A stretch of DNA of 64,000 bases, taken from NCBI GenBank assembly GCA_910591455.2, contig OU342819.1:22068312-22132311 (forward strand). The letters run 5' to 3'. Positions 34,870 through 46,017 of the stretch are shown in pieces. The position numbers and the translations under genes are program-made. The stretch's first letter is position 1. Each line of letters starts with the position of its first letter. Origin of the DNA: Pholis gunnellus. Lineage: Eukaryota > Chordata > Actinopteri > Perciformes > Pholidae. The notes beneath the pieces were generated by a model. The model ran no database searches. It saw only the letters and a list, made by a program, of their open reading frames with translations, and was not told the origin of the DNA.

Positions 34870-36408
34870 TATCACTCCGTGTGACTCCCTCTATCACCCC
34901 GTGTGACTCCTTCTCCCTCTATCACCCCGTGTGACTCCTTCTCTCTCTATCACTCCGTGTGACTCCTTCTCCCTCTATCACCCCGTGTGACTCCTTCTCT
35001 CTCTATCACCCCGTGTGACTCCTTCTCCCTCTATCACCCCGTGTGACTCCTTCTCTCTCTATCACCCCGTGTGACTCCTTCTCCCTCTATCACTCCGTGT
35101 GACTCCTTCTCTCTCTATCACTCCGTGTGACTCCTTCTCTCTCTATCACTCCGTGTGACTCCTTCTCCCTCTATCACTCCGTGTGACTCCTTCTCCCTCT
35201 ATCACTCCGTGTGACTCCTTCTCCCTCTATCACCCCGTGTGACTCCCTCTATCACTCCGTGTGACTCCTTCTATCACCCCGTGTGACTCCTTCTATCACC
35301 CCGTGTGACTCCCTCTATCACTCCGTGTGACTCCTTCTCCTTCTATCACCCCGTGTGACTCCCTCTATCACTCCGTGTGACTCCTTCTCCCTCTATCACT
35401 CCGTGTGACTCCTTCTATCACCCCGTGTGACTCCTTCTATCACTCCGTGTGACTCCCTCTATCACCCCGTGTGACTCCCTCTATCACTCCGTGTGACTCT
35501 CTCTATCACCCCGTGTGACTCCTTCTATCACCCCGTGTGACTCCTTCTATCACTCCGTGTGACTCCTTCTATCACTCCGTGTGACTCCTTCTATCACCCT
35601 GTGTGACTCCTTCTATCACTCCGTGTGACTCCCTCTATCACCCCGTGTGACTCCCTCTATCACTCCGTGTGACTCTCTCTATCACCCCGTGTGACTCCTT
35701 CTATCACCCCGTGTGACTCCTTCTATCACTCCGTGTGACTCCTTCTATCACTCCGTGTGACTCCTTCTATCACCCCGTGTGACTCCTTCTATCACTCCGT
35801 GTGACTCCTTCTATCACCCTGTGTGACTCCTTCTATCACTCCGTGTGACTCCTTCTATCACTCCGTGTGACTCCCTCTATCACTCCGTGTGACTCTCTCT
35901 ATCACCCCGTGTGACTCCTTCTCCCTCTATCACCCCGTGTGACTCCTTCTATCACTCCGTGTGACTCCTTCTCCCTCTATCACCCCGTGTGACTCCCTCT
36001 ATCACTCCGTGTGACTCCTTCTCCCTCTATCACCCCGTGTGACTCCTTCTATCACTCCGTGTGACTCCTTCTCCCTCTATCACCCCGTGTGACTCCCTCT
36101 ATCACTCCGTGTGACTCCTTCTCCCTCTATCACCCCGTGTGACTCCTTCTATCACTCCGTGTGACTCCTTCTCCCTCTATCACCCCGTGTGACTCCTTCT
36201 ATCACTCCGTGTGACTCCTTCTCCCTCTATCACTCCGTGTGACTCTCTCTATCACCCCGTGTGACTCCTTCTATCACTCCGTGTGACTCCTTCTCCCTCT
36301 ATCACCCCGTGTGACTCCCTCTATCACCCCGTGTGACTCCCTCTATCACCCCGTGTGACTCCTTCTCCCTCTATCACCCCGTGTGACTCCTTCTATCACC
36401 CGTACTTG
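34870..36408. repeat. ~1.5 kb minisatellite with 22- and 28-bp units
   Basis: More than 60 units of TATCAC(C/T)CCGTGTGACTCC followed by TTC, CTC, or TTCTCCCTC/TTCTCTCTC. Two unit lengths (22 and 28 bases) differing by a 6-base insert are mixed along the array, and C/T at one position alternates. Confidence 0.95.
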
Positions 36409-36610
36409 TTTATTGTCCTGTATCTGTTCGTTTGTGCACTTTATTTTATATTTTACTTTATTTTATATTTTACTGTACATTTTAATATGTTTCTACTTTT
36501 TGCACTGTGTTGATTGTTGTTTAATGTTTAATGTTTTGCACCACCCGTCATGTAAAATTCCTTGTATGTGCAACATACCATGGCAACAAAAGGTTCTGAT
36601 TCTGATATTC
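36409..36610 (+). mobile_element. LINE 3' end
   Basis: CCTTGTATGTGCAACATACC, TGGCAACAAAAGG and TTCTGATTCTGAT form the 3' UTR and tail microsatellite typical of L2-like fish LINEs. No ORF remains. Confidence 0.55.
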
Positions 36611-37468
36611 CTTAGCTTCTTACCTATCAGAGGAGACCAGATTCATGTGGTTTAGGAGCTTTTCCTGTTTCATTTGGGTTTGTTACTTTAGGCGTTGGGA
36701 AGCAGAATAAGGGTGTTACTTGTGCTCTCCAACAACCACAACCTGCATGTCCGTCCTGAAATGAAGATAGAAACTGGATGTCTTTCCTCTCAAGGCGTCG
36801 ATGCCGCTCTGCTCTTCCTGTGATAACCTCCTGTTCTTATGGGCTAACTGTTATGTGCTAACACTCAGTGTTCAGAATGGTTTCTTCCTTAAAGCTGTCG
36901 ATGAAGCTCCTTCAGTTCAAGACACATTAACATGTTCATTTAACCTCACCCATCCTACTGGATGATGAAGAGGAGCCGTGTCCTAATCGACGTCATTGCT
37001 GCAGCTATAAAACCTCCACAATCTTCTGAAGCGTGGGTGTACGACGTCATCTAAAGTTTTTATACGGACGTTTTACATTTTCTGTTTACTTTAACAGCCG
37101 TTACAAGGTTACAGATTCTTGTTACAGTCTGTGAATCGTTCCACATATTTCATTTTATCTCATAAATCTGTTTTCAGTCATTATCTTAACTGCATATTAC
37201 TCCAGTGATGAAATCGATCCACATCACGACATTTTGAGTTTAAAGTAAAAATACTGATTCTCCAGTTGCTTTGTGTCAAGTTCTTGATGTTCATTTTGGG
37301 TAAATTAATTGTCATGATAATCGGGTAATAAAAAAAAAATCTTTAGCATAACCAACAAATTTATGGACTAAAAATAATTGTTGGATTAATTGATATAAAA
37401 AACATGGTTCAGTCCTAAAGTGAAGCAGTAGACCTCTGAAGAGGTTCTGAAGATGTGTGAGGACTCAC
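36611..37468. other. Intergenic, nothing recognised
   Basis: No domain, repeat family or RNA gene was found by eye. Confidence 0.5.
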
Positions 37469-37667
37469 CTGGTTGTGTTTGTGGTGACTCGACCTCGGGG
37501 AGGAAGTCCACGGTGTCATCAGACAGGTGTGGTGGAGGTCTCAGGTGTGGTGGAGGTCTCAGGTGTGGTGGAGGTCTCAGGTGTGGTGGAGGTCTCGTCT
37601 CCCTGGGGGGTCTCCGGTGGACCACCGGTGGATCGGCTCTGACGTAGGTCTCCTCAGACTCCATCAT
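37469..37667 (-). CDS. Putative coding exon with PPPHLR repeats
   Basis: From ATG at 37667 (second Met next to it) the frame reads MMESEETYVRADPPVVHRR, then four copies of RPPPHL(R/S), then SDDTVDFLPEVESPQTQP. It ends at a good donor CCAG|GTGAGT (37469/37468) in phase 1. A possible acceptor TTACAG|GT lies at 37703. Joined to the gene C finger exon the frame stays open (501 residues), so it may be an alternative first coding exon of gene C. The 18-base repeat (GGTGTGGTGGAGGTCTCA on the plus strand) is a coding minisatellite. I do not recognise the domain; it could belong to another gene or be non-coding. Confidence 0.4.
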
Positions 37668-37702
37668 CTTCAGTGATCACTGGATCCGGCTGGAAGGACC
37701 AC

Positions 37703-38280
37703 CTGTAACGGAGGGACGGTTACCTGGATGAGTAACTTCACGTATCACTCCGGTTAGAGAGGACGGAGGTCTAAAGCGTGAACATCTTCTCCTGATGGGG
37801 GACTGGTCTGCTGTTAAGCTCCCTGATTAGTCCAGAGGACGACGGAAGTAACAAGAGAAACCGAAGTTCAAGAAGAACTTGAAAAAATGATCATTTAGAA
37901 ACACCTGAACAGAGTTAAAGTACTATTAACACAAACCTACGTCCAGCTCTCAGGTTCTTTATAAACAGAGAAGTGGAAGCACCACAGCCCAGAACATCTG
38001 CAATAAACAGAAATAACAAACCAACAGAGGAAATGATTTGATCAAATATCGTCCTCTACATTACCAAATGAAATATTCTCAAACGGTTTAAACGTTCTCA
38101 ACTACAGAATCAGTAACACGAGTCTGAACAGAGAGAAGGATTTCATTGGTCCAGTAACCTGAAGACCTTTTATTTTGACATTAGTTTGAGTGACGGTGAG
38201 AGAACGTCCAGTGACCTGGTCAGGTTTTTGGAGAAAACTGTCATTTACTAGTAAATGTTTCAGGAGCCCTGACATCACGG
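37703..38280. other. Intergenic, nothing recognised
   Basis: No clear coding or repeat content. Confidence 0.5.
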
Positions 38281-39130
38281 ACTGGAGGTGGAGCAGAACC
38301 AACTGGATGTAGTTGAGCTCACCTCAACGCACAACACTGGTTCTGGAACCAAACTCCTGGAGAGGAGCTGGACTCTGTCCTCTCCCCGGGGAACAGGAGG
38401 GTGAAGAGCGAGTCGCTGAGGGGAAGTCTGACTGTTGGTTGTGGCTACGCACCGAACAGCAGCTTGAAGTACCCGGTGTTGAAGAAAATCCTCCAATAAC
38501 TTGTTATGTTGAACTCAGCACACTTGGTTTCATGAGAACATTCCTAGAAAGTGATAAAGGCGCGCCGTACATCACTCCAAGTGATTACAAACATTTCCCG
38601 TACGTGTATCATGTGTTCTGCTAGAACGTTACGTTGACCCAGACGAGGACATGAGAGCATGACATCATGAGGAGAACAGATGTTCTGTGTTTGTGGTTCA
38701 GTCGACTGGTTTGATTGGTTGAAAGTGACATAAGGAGCTGACTTTAGACTCAAAGAGTGAGCTGTAAGAACTATACTTTCCATCTGTTGAGTGTTACCTT
38801 GTGTATATTAAAACACGTCTTGTCGGCTGCTACTCCAACTACTACGTCTCTTCTGGTCATTCCTGCCACAACACGGCCTTATTGGAGTCTCTGGTGGAGC
38901 TCTAGAAAGGTCTCCGACTGGGAGACTCCAAGGTTCATGATGGGGGGCCTGATCTGAACCCAAGTGGAGCTTTATTGTTGGACTTCTGTGCTCATCATTG
39001 ACTGATCATGTTGGAGCGTAGAGGGTTCAGAAGCGTTCTTGGTACCAGAACACACTCGGCTAAAGATCCATCATCCACTTTATGGCCGTATCTTCAGACC
39101 TGCTGACGTATGTTGTGGACGTTGTTCTGC
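38281..39130 (+). mobile_element. Decayed Rex3-like LINE, split
   Basis: 38290-38490 matches 20500-20680 of the other Rex3 copy (GGTTCTGGAACCAAACTCCT). 38935-39125 matches 20765-20950 (GATCTGAACCCAAGTGGAG, GGTACCAGAACA). The middle ~330 bases do not match. It is too mutated for any long ORF. Confidence 0.65.
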
Positions 39131-39654
39131 GTCTTCATTATCGTGTCGGGGGACAAATGTGTTTGAAGTACAGTTATAGGCCGATAATAATACGAGTAGA
39201 AAGCAATAACCTACCCGGGGTCAGGAGCAGAGGCCACAGCGTCGGCCCTTCAGTGCTGTGATGACGTCTGAAGATGAACCGGTTCCTCAAAGAATCGGAT
39301 TCGTTCCATCGATGGATTCATCTCTAAAAGAAACGTCTCAGAACGGTTTGTGTCCGCTGTCGTTTATAATCATGATCTGAATATTGTACCAACAATGTGA
39401 TCATATTATTATTATTATTATATGATCCATCAGTCGGTGTAGAAGTGTGTCAATCAGAGACAACACAGTCATGTTAGTTTACAAGAAACATTTACATTGA
39501 AGAAGCTTTTTATTTCAAAGTGCTGAAACAATCGTAACGATATTAATATTCTGTATTCTCACTTTAACATCTCTGACTGAAACAACACGCGATCCTCGAC
39601 ACGCAGCAGAAGCTGTTAGCAGGAGCTAGCTGCTAGCTGTTAGCCTATATAGCA
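39131..39654. other. Intergenic; GCTAGC-rich end duplicated elsewhere
   Basis: Mostly unrecognised. 39585-39645 (GAAGCTGTTAGCAGGAGCTA) is shared with 46625-46680 and 57280-57355, the start of a segment present three times in the window. Confidence 0.6.
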
Positions 39655-39737
39655 TATTGATATTGTCTCCAAATGTCCAATCAGAGGTCCGCGAGCCGCC
39701 GTTTGAATTCATGTTGAACATCCTGAAATGTGGACAT
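39655..39737 (-). pseudogene. Leader exon-1 relic, copy 1 (near gene C)
   Basis: Minus-strand ATG at 39737 reads MSTFQDVQHEFKRRLADL then TGA. This is the damaged homologue of the MSKVQ leader exon. Homology to the other two copies ends at TGGAGACAATAT, and the donor half is missing. Confidence 0.7.
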
Positions 39738-39879
39738 TTTCCACAGATCGAGTGAAAGAAGACCAAAGAAAACTACACTGTTTGTGTCCTTATTGACACT
39801 CAGCTACATGCTAACACAGCCACATGCTAACTGTGTTCCGATAGAGAACAGCGACCCGGAAGCACTAGCAACACTTCCG

Positions 39880-40020
39880 GTACGCTCCTCTGGCCTTCAC
39901 AATAAAAGCGTTTTAAAAGTCCATTTGACCCGCAGTCCTTTGATAAGATGAGTGGTGGAATGTAACGAAGTACAATAGACCCGGAAATACTAACACTACT
40001 TCCGCTCATCTGGCCTTCAC
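39880..40020 (-). promoter_or_regulatory. Duplicated ETS-site promoter segment, copy 1
   Basis: TACCGGAAGT on the minus strand at 39883-39892 is an ETS consensus. A second, tandem version with TTCCGGGTCT and GGCCTTCACAATAAAA follows at about 39975-40030. The CCTTTGATAAG site at 39939-39949 is the empty site of the MITE seen at 47103. Confidence 0.45.
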
Positions 40021-40029
40021 AATAAAAGA

Positions 40030-41369
40030 GAAGCTCACCAGTGGAATGTAACTAAGTACATTTACTCAAGTGCTGCAGTTTCTTAAAATGTCGAGGTACT
40101 TTCCTTGAATGTTTCTATATGACGACGCTTCATTCTACCAAACTACATCTCAGAGGTAAATATCCTAACAGACTAATTTAATCTCATTCGAGATCGCTGA
40201 CGGGACATCGGATCGCCAGGAGGTGTCGGCGTGATGTGAAAACACATTTATAGAAGAGTGAGAACATTTTACTCTAGAATGTGTAAACACAAAAAAAGTG
40301 TGAAAAAAGTTAAAATATCACAGCATGAAGTTTAACACTCTCTTGTATATCTTAATCAGATCAGATGGCTGTAGCGAACAGTTTGAAGCTTCACTCACAA
40401 CGTTTACATTCAAATTATTAACATCAAGAAACCTTCTCTCTCTTTTCAACACAAACACACACAGAGAGCATCACTTACCGTCTCTCGAATTATCTCAGTC
40501 CAAAAGTCAAAATGTATTGAAAGATATATTTAATCGTTTCTAAAATTCACAACATGATTTTATCACAAAATATTCTGCTTCAATCCAGATCTGTTGTTTA
40601 GCGTTTCAAAAACGTCTTCAACAAACACGGTCACCAAACACAAGGAGGCAGCACCTGTATGAATGCAGCGGTCCAGCAGCAATCTAATAGCACCATTAAA
40701 GAGAATTCAACCGCCAACCTGCAGTTAAAGGACGACGTGCTGAGCTTTTATACATTTATACAACCACAATAACACAACGTTTAGGGCGATAACATCGTAA
40801 AACATAACGACAGACATTCAAAGCTCCATTCGTAAACTTCAAATATTAAAAAATAACATTCGATACAATGTTAACTGGTGAGCACGGAGATGGAGAACAG
40901 AGAATTATTTCACATGCTAAGAATCACCCAGAATCTTCTCCAAAAGTCTCTGGATAGCTTGTATTCCTGACGTTTGTCACTGATTACATTAAATGACTAA
41001 TGTAATGATTTGGAAATCATTGATGTAAATGTCTCTCGACCAAACAGACAAAGTCTGGATGCTTAAAATGAACGAGTCCACTTGTGTCATGTAAAACTGG
41101 GAGGTTACTTTAAAAGGGAACTCTTCTATTATTATTACACAATGCACTGAATTTCATACATTATTCTACTATTTTTTAGTATATAATGCAATAGTTTTTG
41201 TGACGTAAAACATATTACATCATGCTAAAAACTGTTATTAATTGACAGCTGCAACAGGTGGGCACACCATCAATATGTATCTTTACCATATCTCTATAGT
41301 CGTTCTTATTTTTAGCCACAACTCATTTTTAAAATGAGTGTTCTGGGTATTAAAAGAGCATATTCACCA
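40030..41369. other. Intergenic, nothing coding
   Basis: Starts with a hAT-MITE-like stretch (GTGGAATGTAACTAAGTACA at about 40040). The rest is AT-rich and unrecognised. Confidence 0.5.
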
Positions 41370-41566
41370 TCCCTGCACATATCTGTGTTAATTACATTCA
41401 TCGGAATTTAAAGTTTTTGAATTATATAGAAACACATTGGTATCATCAGCAACTAAAATAGCAAATACAGTTTGGGAGACAGAAACTAGGTCATTTATAT
41501 CAATAAGAAAAAGAAGAGGACCCAGGATTGATCCCAGATGTTTACTTCAAGAGAAGAACTCTTTTG
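41370..41566 (-). mobile_element. LINE RT relic 3' of gene D
   Basis: The same LINE fragment as at 18240 and 50240 (GTATCATCAGCAA, AGACAGAAACTAGGTCATTTA, GAAGAGGACCCAGGATTGATC). It directly abuts the last codons of gene D exon 3. Confidence 0.7.
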
Positions 41567-41567
41567 A

Positions 41568-42766
41568 TTAAATCTCCTTCCAGTCATCACTGTCATCAGT
41601 CTCAGGTTCAGGTTCAGAAGAGTCTTCAGTCTTGTCAACAGTTTCTGGTTCTGGATGTCTATCTGGATCTGAGTTCCTGTCTGGTTCTGGTCCTCCACAG
41701 TCCTCTCCATCACCTTCTGTTTCCATCTGTTCAGTTGAGCTGCTGGCTGGAGGTTCTGCCTCTCTGTTATCAGTTTGATGAAGTTTTGAGGAACGACGAC
41801 CAACACATTTATGGTATTTCAGCTGACAAAGCCAAATAAATCTTTGGTCACAAACACTGCATCTGTAGATTTTGTGGACTTCCAGATGTTTTGTCAGATA
41901 TCTCCTCCATGCAAACTCTTCACCACAAGTTTGGCATCTGAACCGCGTTCGTCTTGTGTGGATCCTCATGTGTTGAACTAAAGACTCGCTGTCATTGCAG
42001 TCTGTGTTACACACTGAGCAGCCGAATGGTTTCTCTCCTGTGGGGGCGTTCTTGTGTGTCAGCAGAGTGAGACTGTCTTCAGATCTTTCGTGACACTCAG
42101 AGGAGCTGAAAGGTTTCATGTCAGTGTTACATCCTGGATCTCTGACAGAGACCTCCTCACTGTTCAGATGCTTCAGACCTGATTGAGGTCGATCATCTTC
42201 AACTCCGTCATCAGTCTTGGGTTCAGTTTCAGCCTCGTCATCAGAGCAGCTGAATGGTTTCTTGCTGCTATTAAATCCATCATTTACAGAGACTTTTTTA
42301 TTTCTCTGGTACGTGAACCCTGACTGATGTTTCCTGGTCTCTTTCCAAAACTCAACGTCAACACTGTCATCAGGTTCAGAGGACGGTTCAGTCTCCTCAT
42401 CAGTATCGGGTTCTGGATCTGAGTTCCTGTCTGGTTCTGGTCCTCCACAGTCCTCTCCATCAGCTTCTGTTTCCATCTGTTCAGTTTGTCTTTGATGAAG
42501 CTGTGAGGACTGAGCTTCCTCTTCATCATCTTCACTCTTCACAGGAGTGAATGTGAACTTGATATCAGCCTCCTCCAGACCTTGAAGCTGTTCTCCCTCC
42601 TGACTGGTCCAGAGTTCCTCCTGTTCCTCTTTAATGTGGGGTGGCTCTGGGTCCTCCTGGTCCTCTTTAATGTGTGAGGGCTCTGGGTCCTCCTGGTCCA
42701 GACTGGAGCTCCACTCCTGCTGCTCAGGGGGAACCTCTTCTTTAACCACCAACAGCTGCTGGACGT
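41568..42766 (-). CDS. C2H2 zinc-finger gene D, exon 3 (second module)
   Basis: The acceptor TCCTGCAG ends at 42767 and the exon opens in phase 1 with DVQQLLVVKEEVPPEQQEW. It has two acidic repeats, VKSEDDEEE, and a long linker (VEFWKETRKHQSGFTYQRNK) almost the same as in gene E. The array is small: a degenerate finger (FSSSECHERSEDS), two C2H2 fingers (FGCSVCNTDC and FRCQTCGEEFAW) and a last one ending KYHKC. Compared with gene E, exactly one 28-residue finger is missing between GEKPFGCS and VCNTDC. A second Ser/Glu linker follows and stops at DDWKEI, where the sequence runs into the LINE relic. It could be a separate gene, but no exon 1 lies just upstream. Splicing from 43166 keeps frame. 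Confidence 0.75.
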
Positions 42767-43165
42767 CTGCAGGACAGAATGAAGTACAGACACGTTACTG
42801 ACCACCTCTCGAATAACCTATACTAACCTAAACCTAAACCTAAACCTAACCCCGGAGAAGCTGAAGTAGATGGAAGAAAACCCATCATAAACATGCAAAG
42901 CTTCAGATCTGCATCACATAACCAAAGATAAAATGTAGGTAAGAGGTGAAAATATTCTGAACATGGCGTACATTTAAACTGCACTTCTTTTTTTGGTGGC
43001 TCTTTCTTTTAAGTGTTAAACTATGTTTTACTCTGATGTGGTCTGTGTGCGCAAAAAGTTGAATCAAGGTTTTGAATGTGAAAACAAAGATAAACATATC
43101 AAAACATTAAGTTGGATCAGTCAATAAATACTATATTAATACTATATTATTAGAATTCTCTTTAC
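42767..43165 (-). other. Inferred intron 2 of gene D
   Basis: 399 bases from the donor TTCAG|GTAAAG to TGTCCTGCAG. It is similar to the gene F intron at 62155-62400 (shared AATTCTAATAATATA and TTGATTCAACTT). It contains a CCTAAA-type repeat at 42817-42854. Confidence 0.6.
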
Positions 43166-44239
43166 CTGAAAGCCAATTAAGTCTTTGTTCACAAACGCTG
43201 CAGCTTTTCTCTCTTATATGAGTTTTAACGTGTCCGTTCATATTTCCACTTTCACTGAAAGCTTTACCACAAACCGAGCAGCTCACTGGTTTTTCTTCAG
43301 CGTGGATTCTCATGTGTTTCTGTAAATCGCTACTGTGTGTAAAAGATTTTCTACAGACTGAGCACCCAAAAGGTTTCTCTCCCATATGAGATCTCATGTG
43401 TACCTTCAGATTCCCACTTTCACTGAAAGATTTACCACAAACGGAGCAGCTGAATGGTTTCTCTCCTGTGTGGATTCTCACATGTTTCTGTAAATGTCCC
43501 CTCTGGGTAAAAGACTTCTTACAAACTAAGCAGCTGAAAAGTTTTTCTCCCGTATGAGATCTCATGTGTTTCTTCAGATTCCCACTTTCACTGAAAGTTT
43601 TTCCACAAGCAGAGCAGCTGAATGGTTTCTCTCCTGTGTGGATTCTCACATGTTTCTGTAAATGTCCCCTCTGGGTAAAATACTTCTGACAAACGGAGCA
43701 GCTGAATGGTTTCTCTCCTGTGTGAGATCTCATGTGGTCCTTCAGAGTTCTTTTGGTGCTAAATCTACATCTCAAATCACTGACGGGGTCTTTATCTGGT
43801 TCTGGATGTCTATGTGGATCTGAGTTCCTGTCTGGTTCTGGTCCTCCACAGTCCTCTCCATCAGCTTCTGTTTCCATCTGTTCAGTTTGTCTTTGATGAA
43901 GCTGTGAGAACTGAGCTTCCTCTTCATCATCTTCACTCTTCACAGGACTGAATGAGAACTTGATATCAGCCTCCTCCAGACCTTGAAGCTGTTCTCCCTC
44001 CTGACTGGTCCAGAGTTCCTCCTGGTCCTCTTTAATGTGTGGGGGCTCTGGGTCCTCCTGGTCCTCTTTAATGTGTGGGGGCTCTGGGTCCTCCTGGTCC
44101 TCTTTAATGTGTGGGGGCTCTGGGTCCTCCTGGTCCTCTTTAATGTGTGGGGGCTCTGGGTCCTCCTGGTCCAGACTGGAGCTCCAGTCCTGCTGCTCAG
44201 AGGGAACCTCTTCTTTCACCACCAACAGCTGCTGGACAT
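43166..44239 (-). CDS. C2H2 zinc-finger gene D, exon 2 (first module)
   Basis: Phase-1 acceptor at 44239/44240, opening DVQQLLVVKEEVPSEQQDW. Four tandem QEDPEPPHIKED repeats lead to a shortened linker. The array begins with a broken finger (DLRCRFSTKRTLKDH), then six C2H2 fingers. In these the pair QRGHLQK/SESGNLK occurs twice in a row, followed by HSSDLQK and SESGNMNG helices. The final finger (CSVCEQRLNWLS) is cut at a CAG|GTAAAG donor in phase 1. Unspliced, the frame would run on to GKENSNNIVLI and stop at 43131. Spliced to exon 3 the frame stays open. With the internal Met of the damaged leader at 46737-46800 it would give 778 residues. Confidence 0.8.
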
Positions 44240-44289
44240 CTGCAGGAAACAGGAAACACACATTGAGGGAAAACCAGAGTTTATGTTAA

Positions 44290-44430
44290 CTGTATGTTGA
44301 AATGGTGGAATTTCACTAGTAGTAGTATTACTAGTGGTAATCGTATCAGTTGTAGTCATAGTAGTCATAGTAGTATCAGTGGTAGGAGGGTAGGAAATGT
44401 ACATATTTTTTAGGGGGCAAATTTTGCCCC
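44290..44430. repeat. Degenerate AGT microsatellite and GGGGCAAATTTTGCCCC palindrome
   Basis: An AGT/ATC-rich stretch is followed by a perfect 17-base palindrome at 44413-44429. Confidence 0.7.
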
Positions 44431-44999
44431 AACTGACTGAAATCCAGGGGCATTACAAAAAGAATTGGGGGCACTTTTGTGAAATAACATTTAACATTTG
44501 TTCAAAATAATAAATGTACTTATTTAGGCTTACAGTATATGAGCAATTGTCATCAAATGGCAATAATAAGACTATTAGGCAGTAGTCTACAGATTCAAAG
44601 TGTTTTCTTAGATTTTTTGAACAAAAAAAAAAAAGAAAACATAAATCAGACATAATAAGTCAAATTCAATTTGACTCTTATTTCTTTGTGGTTATTTATT
44701 ATGATTACATTTTTTAAACTATTAATTATTAAGTCAACGATGCCTTGATTACATATACATCAGTCATTGTATGGAATTATTGAGAAAAATATTTTTGTAG
44801 CACCTCAAATATTGTGATATTACCCATTTCTGTCCTGGAAGCACAACAGACGAACCAGCACTGAGACGGGAGGTGCAGGTGATGAGACACAGCAGGGTTC
44901 AACCACAGACAAGGACAGGAAGGGAAGAGAACACAAGACACAAGGGGCAGGGAACTTCAAAATAAAATGGAAGAAACAATTAAACAAAACCCAAAACCG
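44431..44999. other. Gene D intron 1, nothing recognised
   Basis: AT-rich, with no recognisable gene or named repeat. Confidence 0.5.
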
Positions 45000-45430
45000 T
45001 GACAGAAGCAACAGTAGTGGTAGGTACTACTGAGAGCCTGTAGTAGTAATCATAATACTTTACATAGAGACAAACAGAACAAACAAAAGAGAAAGACAGA
45101 GGAGCAAACAAAACAAACAAACAGAACATTTTGGTAAAGAAAACTGGAGAAGCTGTGGAACGGGTCGTGTAGTGGAGGGGAGGGGTCAGCAGGTGAAGGA
45201 GAGCTTGAAGAGGTGGGTTTGAGGGCCTGTTTGAATGATGATGGGGAGGGAGCCTCACGGATGTGGATGGGGAGGGCGTTCCAGAGGGGGGGTGCAGCAG
45301 CTGAGAAGGCCCCGTCACCCCAGGTCCTGATGGTCTTCAGAGCGTTTGCACCGGCGGACCTGAGGCAACGGGCTGGGGCGAGGAGGGGGAGGAGGTCTGA
45401 GAGGCAGGGAGGGGCCAGGTTGTTTTTAAA
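45000..45430 (-). mobile_element. LINE (L2/Rex1-like) C-terminal relic
   Basis: Minus-strand translation APPCLSDLLPLLAPARCLRS, TWGDGAFSAAAPPLWNALP and IHIREAPSPSSFKQALK matches the terminal conserved block of L2/Rex1-type ORF2 (GDRAFS..AP.LWN.LP). A C-rich 3' UTR follows. Confidence 0.75.
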
Positions 45431-45614
45431 GTAATAGTGATGTAGTATAATTAATATCAGTAGTAGTAGTGGTGGTAGTAGTAGTATCAGTAGTAGTGAG
45501 TGCCAAAGAAACAAATACATCTGCATATAAAAAAATAACGTGATAATGTTTTAAGATACGACCTCAGTTTCTCTAACGATGACATCATCATGAGTGAGGT
45601 CATGGAGCTTCACA

Positions 45615-45767
45615 TGTCTCAATTATATATAATATATAATATATTATATATAATATATATAATATATTATATATATTATATATAATATATATAATATATT
45701 ATATATATTATATAATATATAATATATATTATATATAATATATTATATATAATATATTATATATATG
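45615..45767. repeat. AT-rich (TATATAATA)n repeat
   Basis: Imperfect TATATAATATAT units, strongly self-complementary. Confidence 0.9.
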
Positions 45768-45835
45768 GTGGAGGAAGTCTTCAGACTACGTTGATGCAGC
45801 GCGTGGGAGAAGTTTAGAGAAACTAAAGCAACACC

Positions 45836-46017
45836 AGCTAACAGATGCTACAGAGACAAGCTAACAGATGCTACAGAGACAAGCTAACAGATGCTACAGA
45901 GACAAGCTAACAGATGCTACAGAGACAAGCTAACAGATGCTACAGAGACAAGCTAACAGATGCTACAGAGACAAGCTAATAGATGCTACAGAGACAAGCT
46001 AACAGATGCTACAGAGA
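45836..46017. repeat. 23-bp minisatellite, ~8 units
   Basis: Unit AGCTAACAGATGCTACAGAGACA, with one A-to-T change in a single unit (CTAATAG). Confidence 0.95.

Noticed and set aside
34870..36408. CRISPR-like regular repeat
   Set aside because: Units are contiguous with no unique spacers, and the genome is animal. It is a minisatellite.
45050..45526. 158-codon ORF as a host gene
   Set aside because: The conserved block (GDGAFSAAAPPLWNALP) is the C-terminus of a LINE ORF2.
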